Below are positions 34,505 through 43,502 of a stretch of DNA of 64,000 nt, piece by piece; within the stretch, counting starts at the first letter, position 1, and each line of letters begins with the position of its first letter. The notes beneath the pieces were generated by a model, which made no database searches, was not told the origin of the DNA, and was given only the letters and a program-made list of their open reading frames with translations. The position numbers and the translations under genes were made by a program. This DNA is from Aquibium microcysteis (GTDB lineage: Bacteria > Pseudomonadota > Alphaproteobacteria > Rhizobiales > Rhizobiaceae), in contig NZ_CP061080.1 of assembly GCF_014495845.1 (NCBI RefSeq), forward strand, positions 5,942,001-6,006,000, written 5' to 3'.

Positions 34505-36508
34505 TCAGGCGATCTTGCCGCCGCCCTGCTTGGTGATCACCACGACCGACGGACGCGTCGGCATGCCGTCCTTGAAGTCGGGCCAGCGGGTCGCCGGCGC
34601 CTCGAAGGTCGCCAGCCCCTCGTCGCCGGGATGCTGCACGGCCAGGAACAGCGTCTCGTCGTTCGGCGTGAACGTCGGTCCGCACATCTCCGCGCCGACC
34701 GGCACCCGGAAGAACAGCTTGGAGGTGCCGCGGGCGTCGCCCTCGGTGTCCACCGCCCACAGGCCGTCGGTCCGTCCGGTCTCCTTGCGGTTGTTGCCGT
34801 CGGTCGAGACCCACAGCCGGCCGGCGGCGTCGATGGCGCAGTTGTCGGGCATGCCGAACCAGCCGTTCGCGGTGGTCGCGGTCGAGAAGGTCGCGCCGAC
34901 TTCTGCCACCGACGGATCGCCGCACTTGAGCAGGACGTTCCAGGTCGACCTGGTCGACGCGAAGTCGACGTCGGTCTCGGTGATCTCGATGATGTGGCCG
35001 AAGGCGTTCTTGGCGCGCGGGTTTGCCGCGTCGACCTGGTCGTCCTTGCGGCGCGTGTTGTTGGTCAGCATCACGTAGACCTTGCCGGTCTTCGGGTTCG
35101 GCTGCACGTCCTCCGGCCGGTCCATCCTGGTCGCGCCGAGCACGTCGCCGGCCCGCCGCGCCTCGATCAGCACGTCGGCCTGGTCCCTGAAGCCGTTTTC
35201 CGCCGTCAGCGGACCCTCGCCATGGACGAGCGGCAGCCATTCCATGGTGCCGTCGGCGTCGAAGCGCGCCACGTAGAGCGTGCCCTGGTCGAGCAGGTCC
35301 ATGTTCGCCGCGCGGTCGGCCGCGTCGTAGGTTCCGGCGGTGACGAACTTGTAGACATAGTCGAAGCGCTCGTCGTCGCCGCAGTAGATCACCACGCGGC
35401 CGTCCTTGTTGACGATCGACTCGGCGCCCTCGTGCTTGGTGCGGCCGAGCGCGGTGCGCTTCTTCGGCGTCGAACCGGCGTCGAACGGATCGACCTCGAC
35501 GATCCAGCCGAAGCGGTTCGGCTCGTTCGGCTCCCTGGCGACGTCGAACCGCTCGTGCACCGTGCCCCAGACGTACCAGCCCGACGGAACGCCGTAGCGC
35601 TTGTAGGCGGCCGCCTGCGGATCGTTCTCGGCGACCTCGCCGATGAAGTAGCCGTGGAAGTTCTCCTCGGCCATCAGATAGGTGCCCCAGGGCGTCACGC
35701 CGCCGGCGCAGTTGTTGAGCGTGCCGAGCACCTGCGTTCCCGAGGGATCGGCCTTGGTCTTCACGCGGTCGCTGCCGGCCACCGGGCCCGTCAGCATCAT
35801 CGGCGTCTCGACGGTGATGCGGCGGTTGTAGGCGCTGTCGAGCACCGGCGCCCACTTGCCGCCGGTCCTGGCGATCTCGATGACCGTGCCGCCATGCGCC
35901 ATCATCTCGATGCCGATGAGTTCGGGCGTGTATTCGCCCATCTTCACCTTCTGGACTTCCTTCTTGACCCCGTCCTTCTCCTCGACCTCGGTCACCACCG
36001 TCGCCCAGGCCGGGAACATCAGTTCGGCATTGGTGTATTCGTGGTTGACCACCAGCAGGCCGCGCTCGCTCGAGCCGTCGAGCGGGATGAAGCCGATGTA
36101 GTCGTTGTTGTAGCCGAACTGCCGCGCCTGCGCCGCGGCGGTCTGGTTCATCGGGTCGAAGTCGGGCGAATCGGCGAACACCTTGTCGCCCCAGCGCAGC
36201 AGGATCTCGGCGTCGTAGCCGGCCGCCACGTGGTGCATCTCGTCGACGCCCGCCTCGACCTCGTCGAACGAGAAGGCGCTCGCGCCGGCCGCCTTCGCCT
36301 CGTCGGCGGCGATGAGCGCCAACGGGCTGACGGTCGTGGCGATGGCGGCGACGCCGAGCGAACCGGCGAGGAAGCCGCGGCGCGAGTAGCGCCGGTTGAT
36401 GACGTCGCCGATCGTCGGATTGGCGCTGGCATTGCGGCCGATGTCTTCGGACTCCTCGCGGACCTGCGTCGGGGTGAGGAATTCCTCTGGGTTGGCGCGT
36501 TCGTTCAT
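34505..36508 (-). CDS. PhoX-family (DUF839) alkaline phosphatase-like protein
   Basis: A 667-residue exported protein. The N-terminus has a Tat signal (NRRYSRRGFLAGSLGVAA) after a cytosolic-looking lead of about 40 residues. The body is the DUF839 beta-propeller, with GGVTPWGTYLMAEENFHGYF and PDNCAIDAAGRLWVSTDGN. PhoX enzymes use Ca and Fe to hydrolyse phosphate esters in the periplasm. CAGGAGG sits before the ATG at 36508. A clear Pho box was not found upstream, so phosphate control is open. Confidence 0.9.
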   Translation of the reverse strand: MNERANPEEFLTPTQVREESEDIGRNASANPTIGDVINRRYSRRGFLAGSLGVAAIATTVSPLALIAADEAKAAGASAFSFDEVEAGVDEMHHVAAGYDAEILLRWGDKVFADSPDFDPMNQTAAAQARQFGYNNDYIGFIPLDGSSERGLLVVNHEYTNAELMFPAWATVVTEVEEKDGVKKEVQKVKMGEYTPELIGIEMMAHGGTVIEIARTGGKWAPVLDSAYNRRITVETPMMLTGPVAGSDRVKTKADPSGTQVLGTLNNCAGGVTPWGTYLMAEENFHGYFIGEVAENDPQAAAYKRYGVPSGWYVWGTVHERFDVAREPNEPNRFGWIVEVDPFDAGSTPKKRTALGRTKHEGAESIVNKDGRVVIYCGDDERFDYVYKFVTAGTYDAADRAANMDLLDQGTLYVARFDADGTMEWLPLVHGEGPLTAENGFRDQADVLIEARRAGDVLGATRMDRPEDVQPNPKTGKVYVMLTNNTRRKDDQVDAANPRAKNAFGHIIEITETDVDFASTRSTWNVLLKCGDPSVAEVGATFSTATTANGWFGMPDNCAIDAAGRLWVSTDGNNRKETGRTDGLWAVDTEGDARGTSKLFFRVPVGAEMCGPTFTPNDETLFLAVQHPGDEGLATFEAPATRWPDFKDGMPTRPSVVVITKQGGGKIA

Positions 36509-36616
36509 CCCTGCCTCCTGGGGTTGGTGAGAAGCTCTGCGGAGGCACGCCTACGGGCGCTCTGTTTCACCCGTGTGACGGTTCGGTGAAGGCCGCACGG
36601 AACCCGGTCCCCGGGG

Positions 36617-37855
36617 TCACTCCGCCGCAGCCAGCGCCGGCCGCGCCACCGGCGCCTCGCGGATCGGCCAGTGCACCACCGCCGCGAACAGGCCGAGCGC
36701 GACGCCCAGCCACCACACGGGGTCGTAGGAGCCGAAGAGATCGTAGAGGTAGCCGCCGAGCCACACGCCGAGGAACGAGCCGATCTGGTGCGACAGGAAC
36801 ACCAGCCCGCCGAGCATCCCGAGATGCCGCGTGCCGAACATGATCGCCACCAGCGCATTGGTCGGCGGCACGGTCGACAGCCACAACAGTCCCATGACGA
36901 CGGCGAAGACGATGACGCTCGCGGGCGTCTGTGGCAGGACCAGGAAGGCCGTCACGACGATCGACCGGCCGATGTAGATCCAGACCAGGAACATCGGCTT
37001 GGAATAGCGCTGGCCGATGACGCCCGAGGCCAGAGAGCCGATGATGTTGAAGAAGCCGATCAGTGCCAGCGCGATCACGGCATAGCGCGCCTGGATGCCG
37101 ATGTCGGCGATGTAGGCGGGGAAATGCGCGGTGATGAAGGCCACCTGGAAGCCGCAGACGAAGAAGCCGGAGACCAGGAGCAGGTAGCTCCTGTGCCCGA
37201 CGGCCTCGCGCAGCGCCTCGCCGGCCGTCTGCGCGATGTCGGTCTGGCGCTGCGACCCCGAGCTGGAATTGCCGCGCAGCGGGATCGCCAGCACCGGGAG
37301 GATCAGCATCATCGCCGACATCACCAGAAGCGAATCGTACCAGCCATAGGCGTCGATCAGCCCCTGGCTCAGCGGCGCGAAGATGAACATGCCGGCCGAT
37401 CCCGCGGCCGTGCCGATGCCGAAGGCGAGGCTGCGCCTTTCCGGCGCCACGTTCCGCGCGAAGGCGGCGAGCACGATGCCGAACGAACCCGACGCGATGC
37501 CGAGCCCCACCAGCACGCCGCCGCCGATATGCAGGCCCATCGCGCTCTCGGCATTGGCCATGACCGCGAGGCCGGTCGCGTACATGACGCCCGACAGCGC
37601 CAGCACCCGCCAGGTGCCGAACCGGTCGGCCAGCGCGCCGAAGAACGGCGTGCCGAGGCCCCAGGCGAGGTTCTGGAACGCCATCGCCAGGCCGAAGGTG
37701 GTGCGGTCCCAGCCCTTATCGGCCAGCATCGGCAGCTGGAAGAAGCCCATCGCCGAGCGCGGGCCGAAGGTCAGCGCCGCGATCAGGCCGCCGCACAGGA
37801 TGATGAGCCAGGGCAGGCTCGGGACGTCGCGTGCGGTCTTGGCTGCCTGCGGCAT
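36617..37855 (-). CDS. Major facilitator superfamily transporter
   Basis: A 412-residue permease with twelve hydrophobic helices and an MFS motif A-like loop (GALADRFGTWRVL). The substrate is unknown. I prefer the ATG at 37855 because GGAG lies 8 nt before it; ATG 37870, five codons earlier, is the alternative. It is divergent from a MarR regulator across a 225-bp region with two CTTG-N4-CAAG palindromes, so efflux under MarR control is plausible. Confidence 0.88.
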   Translation of the reverse strand: MPQAAKTARDVPSLPWLIILCGGLIAALTFGPRSAMGFFQLPMLADKGWDRTTFGLAMAFQNLAWGLGTPFFGALADRFGTWRVLALSGVMYATGLAVMANAESAMGLHIGGGVLVGLGIASGSFGIVLAAFARNVAPERRSLAFGIGTAAGSAGMFIFAPLSQGLIDAYGWYDSLLVMSAMMLILPVLAIPLRGNSSSGSQRQTDIAQTAGEALREAVGHRSYLLLVSGFFVCGFQVAFITAHFPAYIADIGIQARYAVIALALIGFFNIIGSLASGVIGQRYSKPMFLVWIYIGRSIVVTAFLVLPQTPASVIVFAVVMGLLWLSTVPPTNALVAIMFGTRHLGMLGGLVFLSHQIGSFLGVWLGGYLYDLFGSYDPVWWLGVALGLFAAVVHWPIREAPVARPALAAAE

Positions 37856-38019
37856 GGGGAAGCTCTCCATTCGTCCGTTGTCTACTGCATCAGTCCCGCG
37901 GCCGAAAAACGAATAGTTCGACGCCGACCGTTCAATTTCGCTGATGATGATGGCCTCGCGACCGTTTCAGCACCCCGCGCGAACGAGGGTGTCGCCGGAT
38001 CGCATCATGCGCGGCTTGC

Positions 38020-38046
38020 CTTGCACCCAAGATGCTTGCATACAAG
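38020..38046. promoter_or_regulatory. Two tandem CTTG-N4-CAAG palindromes (candidate MarR operator)
   Basis: CTTGCACCCAAG at 38020-38031 and CTTGCATACAAG at 38035-38046 are 15 bp apart start to start. They lie 35-60 bp upstream of the MarR ATG, in the divergent promoter region shared with the MFS gene. Paired palindromes are usual for dimeric MarR repressors. Confidence 0.5.
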
Positions 38047-38080
38047 ATATCAGCACGCAAGCGGATCGGATTGGGCCAGA

Positions 38081-38533
38081 ATGGAGCGGATCGAGGATTG
38101 CATCAGCTTCCTGCTCGGCAAGGCCACGCAGCAGGTGGCCCGTCGCTCGCGGGACGCGCTGGCAGCGCACGGGGTCACCCCCGTCCAGTTCGCCGCCCTG
38201 CACATATTGTCGGAACGGGACGGGCTGAGCTGCGCCGAGATGGGCGCCCGCCTCCTGCTCGACAGCGCCACCATGACCGGCATCGTCGACCGGCTGGAGA
38301 CCGCCGGCCTCGTCGAGCGGCGGCCGGACCCCGAGGGCGACCGCCGCATCAACCGCATCTATCTGAGCCCGGACGGCCGCGACCGCTTCGGCCCGATGAA
38401 CGCGGCCATGGACGGCGTCAACGCGGAGGTGGACCTGATCCTCGGCTCGCGGACGCAGGGCCTGCGCGCCGCGCTCGCGGTGCTCGGCGACGTCGGGCAG
38501 CAGCCGGCGGACGCGAAGGACCCGTCCCGGTGA
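38081..38533 (+). CDS. MarR-family transcriptional regulator
   Basis: A 150-residue dimeric winged-helix regulator: GVTPVQFAALHILSERDGLSCAEM, then LLLDSATMTGIVDRLETAGLVERRPDPEGDRRI, where the DRR wing is visible. Ligand unknown. It diverges from the MFS gene and probably represses it and itself through the paired palindromes upstream. Confidence 0.92.
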   Translation: MERIEDCISFLLGKATQQVARRSRDALAAHGVTPVQFAALHILSERDGLSCAEMGARLLLDSATMTGIVDRLETAGLVERRPDPEGDRRINRIYLSPDGRDRFGPMNAAMDGVNAEVDLILGSRTQGLRAALAVLGDVGQQPADAKDPSR

Positions 38534-38554
38534 CGGCCGCCTGGCCGCCGCCGT

Positions 38555-39559
38555 TCAATCCAGCAGCAGCTTCGGCTCGGCGCCCGCTTTCCCGGCCGCG
38601 GCGCCGTCGGCGCGGATGATGTGCAGGTCGCGCTGGGGGAAGGGGATCGAGATGCCCTTTTCGTCGAAGGCGAGCTTTGCCCGGCGCGTGAAGTCGAGCT
38701 TGGTCTGGAACCAGTCGGGCGACTTCGTCCAGTAGCGGATCGCCACCACCACCGCGTTGTCGCCCAGCGCCGAGACGAAGCAGTTGACCGGCGGGTCGGC
38801 AAGAATGCGCTCGTCGGCGGCGGCGATCTCCGCATAGGTCCGCAGCGCCAGCGCGATGTCGTCGCCATAGCCGATGCCGATGGCGATCTCCTGCATGCGC
38901 ACCGGGTTGCGCGAATAGTTCGTCACCGGCGAGTTCCAGAGCTCGCTGTTGGGCGCCATGATGAAAAGCCCGTCGAAGGTCTTCAGCTCGGTCGCGAACA
39001 GGCCGATTTCCTGCACGGTGCCCATGACGCTGCCCGCATTGATGAACTCGCCGACCCGGAACGGCCTGAGCACGAGCAGCATGATGCCGGCCGCGATGTT
39101 CTGCAGCGTTCCCTGCAGCGCCAGGCCGATCGCCAGTCCCACCGCGCCGAGCGCGGCGATGATCGAGGCGGTCTGCACGCCGAACTGCGCGAGCACCGTC
39201 ACGCCGACGATGATCAGCACCGCATAGCGCACGATCCTGGAGAAGAACTTGCGCAGCGTCTCGTCGAAGCCCCGGAAGCGGCCGAGCGCGGCGTAGGTGG
39301 AGCGCTGCAGCACGTTGGACAGGATGTATCCGATCGTCAGGACGATCAGCGCGCCGACGAGAGAGAAGGAGTAGGTCACGATCAGCGCGCTCGCCTGCTC
39401 CCAGGCGGTGCGCGCCGCGATCACCATGTCGGCCGTGCTGGTTTCGATGCGATCGATGGGGTCCAAGGGTCTGTCTCCGTTGCTTGGGCTGGGGTTTTCA
39501 ATCGATCCGGAGGGTCCGGGGCCGCCGATGGGCATGTGTTCCACAACGCCGGATGGCAC
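38555..39559 (-). CDS. Small-conductance mechanosensitive channel (MscS family)
   Basis: A 334-residue inner-membrane channel that opens under membrane tension on osmotic downshock. After a polar N-terminus of about 50 residues come three helices. The pore helix TM3 reads ALGAVGLAIGLALQGTLQNIAAG, and the beta domain entry is RPFRVGEFINAG. The chosen start is GTG 39559 with GGGAG at 6 nt; an ATG at 39535 is an alternative. Confidence 0.92.
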   Translation of the reverse strand: MPSGVVEHMPIGGPGPSGSIENPSPSNGDRPLDPIDRIETSTADMVIAARTAWEQASALIVTYSFSLVGALIVLTIGYILSNVLQRSTYAALGRFRGFDETLRKFFSRIVRYAVLIIVGVTVLAQFGVQTASIIAALGAVGLAIGLALQGTLQNIAAGIMLLVLRPFRVGEFINAGSVMGTVQEIGLFATELKTFDGLFIMAPNSELWNSPVTNYSRNPVRMQEIAIGIGYGDDIALALRTYAEIAAADERILADPPVNCFVSALGDNAVVVAIRYWTKSPDWFQTKLDFTRRAKLAFDEKGISIPFPQRDLHIIRADGAAAGKAGAEPKLLLD

Positions 39560-39710
39560 GTTGCGCTCCCGCCGGCGAGGGCCTTTCGTCTCGCCACACT
39601 TCCGTCATAATCGAAGAGCGAAGGCACCGTGCGCGCCTGCGGAATGGCCGCGCCGCAGGCTCTCCGCGAACGGGGCCGGGGGTCTTCGTCGGAGGAGATA
39701 AGTCCCTGAG

Positions 39711-40817
39711 ATGACCGCCCGCATCCGCCCTGCCGATCTGCGCGACATCGCCGAACTGGTGGCGATCGAGAACGCCGTCTTCGCGACGGACCGCATCTCG
39801 CGCCGCTCCTTCCGCCAACTGATCGAGCGCGAATCGGCCGAGACACTCGTGTTGGAGGAGGAGGCCCGCATCGCCGGCTACGCGATGGTCCTCTTTCGCA
39901 AGGGCACGGCCGTCGCCCGCCTCTATTCCATCGCCGTCGCGCCCGACCGCGCGGGGGCCGGCGCCGGCGGCAGGCTGCTGCAGGCCGCCGAGGACGCCGC
40001 CTTCGGGCACGGCCGCATGATGCTCCGGCTCGAGGTGCGCGAGGACAATGCCCGTGCCATCGCCGTCTACGAAAAGCGCGGCTATCGCCGAATCGGCCGC
40101 GAGAACGAATACTATTCCGACGGCATGGCGGCGCTGCGCTACGAGAAGACCCTGCGCGGCGGCGTTCCGGTGCAGACGCGCGTGCCCTTCTACGAGCAGA
40201 CCTGCGAGTTCACCTGCGGTCCCTGCTGCCTGATGATGGCCAAGGCCTTCTTCGACCGGTCCTTCACGCCGGACCCCGTGATGGAAATCCGCCTTTGGCG
40301 GGAGGCGACCACGGTCTTCATGATGTCGGGACCCGGCGGCTGCGAGCCCTTCGGCCTGGCGGTCGCCGCCCGCGATCACGGCCTGTCCGCGGAGATCCTG
40401 GTCTCCTTCCACGGCGCGCTCTTCCTCCAGTCGGTGCGCAGCACGGAAAAGCGCCGCGTCATGGAACTGGCGCAGGTGGATTTCCGTTTGCGCGCCGAGC
40501 GTCACGGTCTGCCCGTGTCCTACCGGCCTTTCGTGCTGGACGACATCCGCGGCGCGCTCGCGGAGGGGAAGCTCGTCATCGTGCTGGTCAGCGGCTATCT
40601 CATGTTCGGCAAGAAGGTCCCACACTGGGTCCTTGCCATCGGCGACGATGGCGACCACATCCTGTTGCATGACCCATGGGTGGAGGACGAGCGCGGCGAG
40701 ACCAAGGCGGACGCGGCCAACATTCCTGTCCCACATTCCATCTTCATGACCATGGCGCAGTTCGGCCGCGACGGCCTGAGGGCGGCCATCATCATCGGAA
40801 AGCTCGACCGTCCATGA
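39711..40817 (+). CDS. GNAT acetyltransferase fused to C39-like peptidase
   Basis: A 368-residue two-domain protein. Residues 1-145 are a RimI-like acetyltransferase (LYSIAVAPDRAGAGAGGRLL; NARAIAVYEKRGY). Residues 155-368 form a papain-like C39 peptidase: oxyanion Gln163 and catalytic Cys169 in QTCEFTCGPC, His305 in VPHWVLAI and Asp321 in LLHDPW. The C39 part is not fused to an ABC transporter, so it is not a bacteriocin exporter. Its stop overlaps the ATG of an ATP-grasp ligase, suggesting joint action in making, acetylating or trimming a peptide-like product. Confidence 0.88.
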   Translation: MTARIRPADLRDIAELVAIENAVFATDRISRRSFRQLIERESAETLVLEEEARIAGYAMVLFRKGTAVARLYSIAVAPDRAGAGAGGRLLQAAEDAAFGHGRMMLRLEVREDNARAIAVYEKRGYRRIGRENEYYSDGMAALRYEKTLRGGVPVQTRVPFYEQTCEFTCGPCCLMMAKAFFDRSFTPDPVMEIRLWREATTVFMMSGPGGCEPFGLAVAARDHGLSAEILVSFHGALFLQSVRSTEKRRVMELAQVDFRLRAERHGLPVSYRPFVLDDIRGALAEGKLVIVLVSGYLMFGKKVPHWVLAIGDDGDHILLHDPWVEDERGETKADAANIPVPHSIFMTMAQFGRDGLRAAIIIGKLDRP

Positions 40818-42277
40818 CCTGGGTCATCCTCACCGGCCGCCAGAACGACATCGACCCCTACGCCACGCCGCACAAGATCATCACCAACCGCGACTATCTC
40901 GCGCATCCGGCGCTGTTCAAGGGACAGCGGCCGAAGGTGATCAACCTGTCGAACAGCTACGCCTACCAGAGCCGCGGCTATTACGCCTCGCTGCTTGCCT
41001 CCTCGCGCGGCCACCGCGTCATCCCGACCGTCGAGACCATGATCGACCTGTCGGAGCGCAAGCTCTACGAGCACGCGCTGCCGGAACTCGAACTCGCGCT
41101 CAACAAGTGCCGCAAGGATCTCGGCGGCGTCTTCCCGACAAGGCTCCCGGTCTTCTTCGGCATCGCGCCGTCCAGGGCGACGGACCGATTCGCGAAGCTC
41201 CTCTTCGACTGGTTCCGCGCGCCGGCGCTCGAGGTCTCGATCAAGGACGAGAACGGCTGGGCCGCGATCCGCAAGATCGGCTTCGTTCCGCTCGGCCGGA
41301 TGAAGCCGGAGGAGGAGGCACGATTCCTCGAATGCCTCGCCACCTACACCCAGCGCGAATGGCGCGACACCCGGACCCGGACCCCCTCGCGCTACACCTT
41401 CGCCACGCTTGTCGACCCCAACGAGGAACTCGCCCCCTCGATGGTGTCCTCGCTGCGCCACTGGGCCAAGATCGCCGAGAAGATGGGCGTCGAGGTCGAG
41501 CCGATCGGCAAGAAGGATCTCGCCAGGCTCGCCAACTACGACGCGCTCTTCATCCGCGAGACCACCGCGATCTCCAACCACACCTACCGCTTCGCCCGCC
41601 GCGCGCAGCAGGAGGGCATGCCGGTCATCGACGACCCGATGTCGATGATCCGCTGCACCAACAAGGTCTACCTGAACGAGCTGATGACCGCCAACAAGGT
41701 GCCGGTGCCGCCGTCGGTGATGATCGCGGGCCCCGCCGACTTCGACGTCGCGGCCCAGCGGCTCGGCTTCCCGCTCGTCCTGAAGATCCCCGACGGCTCC
41801 TTTTCGCGCGGCGTCAAGAAGGCCTCCACGCCCGACGAGCTGAAGGCGCTCGCCACCGAGTGGCTCGAATCCTCCGACCTGATCATCGCGCAGAAATACC
41901 TGCCGACGCAGTATGACTGGCGCGTCGGCGTGCTCGGCGGCCAGCCGCTCTTCGCCTGCCATTATCTGATGGCCAAGAAGCACTGGCAGATCGTCAACCA
42001 CGACCGCGCCGGCAAGCCCGACCAGGGCGGCATCAAGCCCTTCCGCCTGAAGGATGCCCCGCCCGAAGTCATCGACACCGCCGTCCGCGCCGCCCGCTGC
42101 ATCGGCGACGGCCTCTACGGCGTCGACCTCAAGGAAACACCCGACGGTGTCTACGTCATCGAGGTCAACGACAACCCCAACCTCGACCACGGCTGGGAAG
42201 ACGCCGCCGAGAAGGATGAGGTCTGGGTCCGCCTCACCCAGTGGTTCCTGGACCGGCTGGAGCGCACGGGGCGGTAG
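40814..42277 (+). CDS. RimK-like ATP-grasp ligase with N-terminal extension
   Basis: A 487-residue enzyme. The C-terminal half, from about residue 270, is an ATP-grasp fold: MIRCTNKVYLNELM, FPLVLKIPDGSFSRGVKK, DLIIAQKYLPTQYDWRVGVL, and the metal-binding end YVIEVNDNPNLDHGWED. This matches RimK-type ligases that add amino acids to a carboxylate with ATP. The N-terminal 200 residues (NLSNSYAYQSRGYYASLLA) resemble an extension seen in this RimK subgroup. It is coupled by ATGA to the GNAT/C39 gene. The substrate is unknown; a peptide or protein C-terminus is a guess. Confidence 0.88.
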   Translation: MTWVILTGRQNDIDPYATPHKIITNRDYLAHPALFKGQRPKVINLSNSYAYQSRGYYASLLASSRGHRVIPTVETMIDLSERKLYEHALPELELALNKCRKDLGGVFPTRLPVFFGIAPSRATDRFAKLLFDWFRAPALEVSIKDENGWAAIRKIGFVPLGRMKPEEEARFLECLATYTQREWRDTRTRTPSRYTFATLVDPNEELAPSMVSSLRHWAKIAEKMGVEVEPIGKKDLARLANYDALFIRETTAISNHTYRFARRAQQEGMPVIDDPMSMIRCTNKVYLNELMTANKVPVPPSVMIAGPADFDVAAQRLGFPLVLKIPDGSFSRGVKKASTPDELKALATEWLESSDLIIAQKYLPTQYDWRVGVLGGQPLFACHYLMAKKHWQIVNHDRAGKPDQGGIKPFRLKDAPPEVIDTAVRAARCIGDGLYGVDLKETPDGVYVIEVNDNPNLDHGWEDAAEKDEVWVRLTQWFLDRLERTGR

Positions 42278-42292
42278 GCGCGAATGGAGGCG

Positions 42293-42314
42293 ACACGGAC
42301 ACCGGTGTCGGTGT
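42293..42314. promoter_or_regulatory. 22-bp near-perfect palindrome before the PRTase-SLOG operon
   Basis: ACACGGACACC/GGTGTCGGTGT pairs at 10 of 11 positions, with a perfect central GACACCGGTGTC. It ends 33 bp before the PRTase start in a 70-bp intergenic space, the place expected for an operator or for a leader hairpin. Confidence 0.5.
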
Positions 42315-42347
42315 ATCCTGCCGTTGTTCCCTGGGACGGCAAGCGGG

Positions 42348-42923
42348 ATGAAGTTCGAAATCCACGGCCGGTGGCGAAAGGGCTATGCGTTCGATCTCCA
42401 CACGCTCGCCAGCACCTATCTCGGGCCGGATGAATTCGGTCATGATCGCTTCGAGAGCAAGCGAAGCGAGATGGGCGAACTCGTCTATCGGCTCAAGTAC
42501 CAGAACGACCGAACCGCCATTCCGCAGATCATCCGCCTCCTCGATGGTATCGGAGGGATCGAGAAGTTCGCCGCGATCGTTCCCGTGCCATCGTCGAACG
42601 GGGCTCGTCCGTTCCAGCCAGTGGACGAGATCGCGCTGGCGCTTGGCGAAAGCCGGAATGTGCCGGTCCTGGCAGGCTTCCTGCGCAAGTCCGGTGCAAT
42701 GGAACTCAAGAACGTAGGCGATCCGGAAGAAAGGCGCTCGCTTCTGGCGGGTTCGATTTCGGTTGCGGGCCGTCAGACGCTCGAGGGCAAGCATGTGCTT
42801 CTGGTCGACGATCTGTACAGGTCGGGAGCAACGCTCGATGCCTGCTGTTCGGTCCTGCTTGACGATGCAAAGGTTGCGAGCGTCTGTGCTCTCACGATGA
42901 CCATGACGAGGAGCAAGCGATGA
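42348..42923 (+). CDS. Phosphoribosyltransferase-fold protein (ComF-like)
   Basis: A 191-residue protein with a type I PRTase fold. The PRPP-binding motif is HVLLVDDLYRSGATL at 149-163, preceded by FAAIVPVPSSNGARPFQPVDEIA. An N-terminal stretch with LYRLKY-like VYRLKYQND resembles ComF, but the usual ComF zinc cysteines are missing. The base or acceptor is unknown. It overlaps by 4 bp the SLOG gene, and composition is less GC-rich than its neighbours. The start has only a weak GGG ribosome site. Confidence 0.8.
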   Translation: MKFEIHGRWRKGYAFDLHTLASTYLGPDEFGHDRFESKRSEMGELVYRLKYQNDRTAIPQIIRLLDGIGGIEKFAAIVPVPSSNGARPFQPVDEIALALGESRNVPVLAGFLRKSGAMELKNVGDPEERRSLLAGSISVAGRQTLEGKHVLLVDDLYRSGATLDACCSVLLDDAKVASVCALTMTMTRSKR

Positions 42924-43480
42924 CGACCGTCTTCCTATCGGGTTCCCGCAGCGTGAACCGGCTCGACGACGCGATCCGCGACCGCATCCGCCGGATGATG
43001 GATCAGGAGTTCGCCATCGTCATCGGCGACGCCAGCGGCGCTGACAAGGCCATGCAGATTCATCTCGCTGCGAATGGCTATCGGAACGTCACCGTCTTCT
43101 GCGCCGGCCAGACGTGCCGCAACAATGTGGGCGAATGGCCGACGAGACACGTCGAGGTTCCTTCGTCACTGTCCGGTCGCGATTTCTACACGGTGAAGGA
43201 CAAGGCCATGGCGGGTCACGCCGACTACGGCTTCGTTCTCTGGGACGGGAAGAGCGCAGGCTCGATCAACAACGTTCTCGAACTCGTCAGGCAGGGAAAG
43301 TCGGTCGTCGTCCACCTCTCGACCACCCGAAACTTCGCCGTGGTGAAGACCGCCGAGGACATCGCGCGCCTGCTCGAACTCTGCGACCGCGACGACTATC
43401 TCGATATCGCCAGGAAGACCAACCTCACCCGAACGATGGCCGAGATCGGCCGGGCAGGGCAGGCGACGCTGAACCTGTAG
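42920..43480 (+). CDS. SLOG-fold (DprA/YspA-like) nucleotide-binding protein
   Basis: A 186-residue Rossmann-like protein. GSRSV at 8-12 and GDASGADKAM at 36-45 are the phosphate-binding SLOG motifs, and YGFVLWDGKSAGSINNV at 103-119 is the third conserved block. SLOG proteins are thought to bind or make nucleotide-derived ligands and turn up in conflict systems. Coupling with a PRTase suggests a two-step nucleotide pathway. About 60 C-terminal residues lie outside the core (NFAVVKTAEDIARLLEL). Function is inferred from fold and pairing only. Confidence 0.82.
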   Translation: MTTVFLSGSRSVNRLDDAIRDRIRRMMDQEFAIVIGDASGADKAMQIHLAANGYRNVTVFCAGQTCRNNVGEWPTRHVEVPSSLSGRDFYTVKDKAMAGHADYGFVLWDGKSAGSINNVLELVRQGKSVVVHLSTTRNFAVVKTAEDIARLLELCDRDDYLDIARKTNLTRTMAEIGRAGQATLNL

Positions 43481-43502
43481 CGGGGGAACCTCCATCGGCC
43501 GC

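Noticed and set aside
34631..36589. 652-codon open frame antisense to the PhoX-type gene
   Set aside because: The minus strand gives a Tat signal and full DUF839 domain; the plus frame has no domain and no ribosome site.
36509..36616. Pho box upstream of the PhoX-type gene
   Set aside because: CCGTCAC and GTGAAAC are present, but not as the two direct CTGTCAT-like repeats with the right spacing, so I could not support it.
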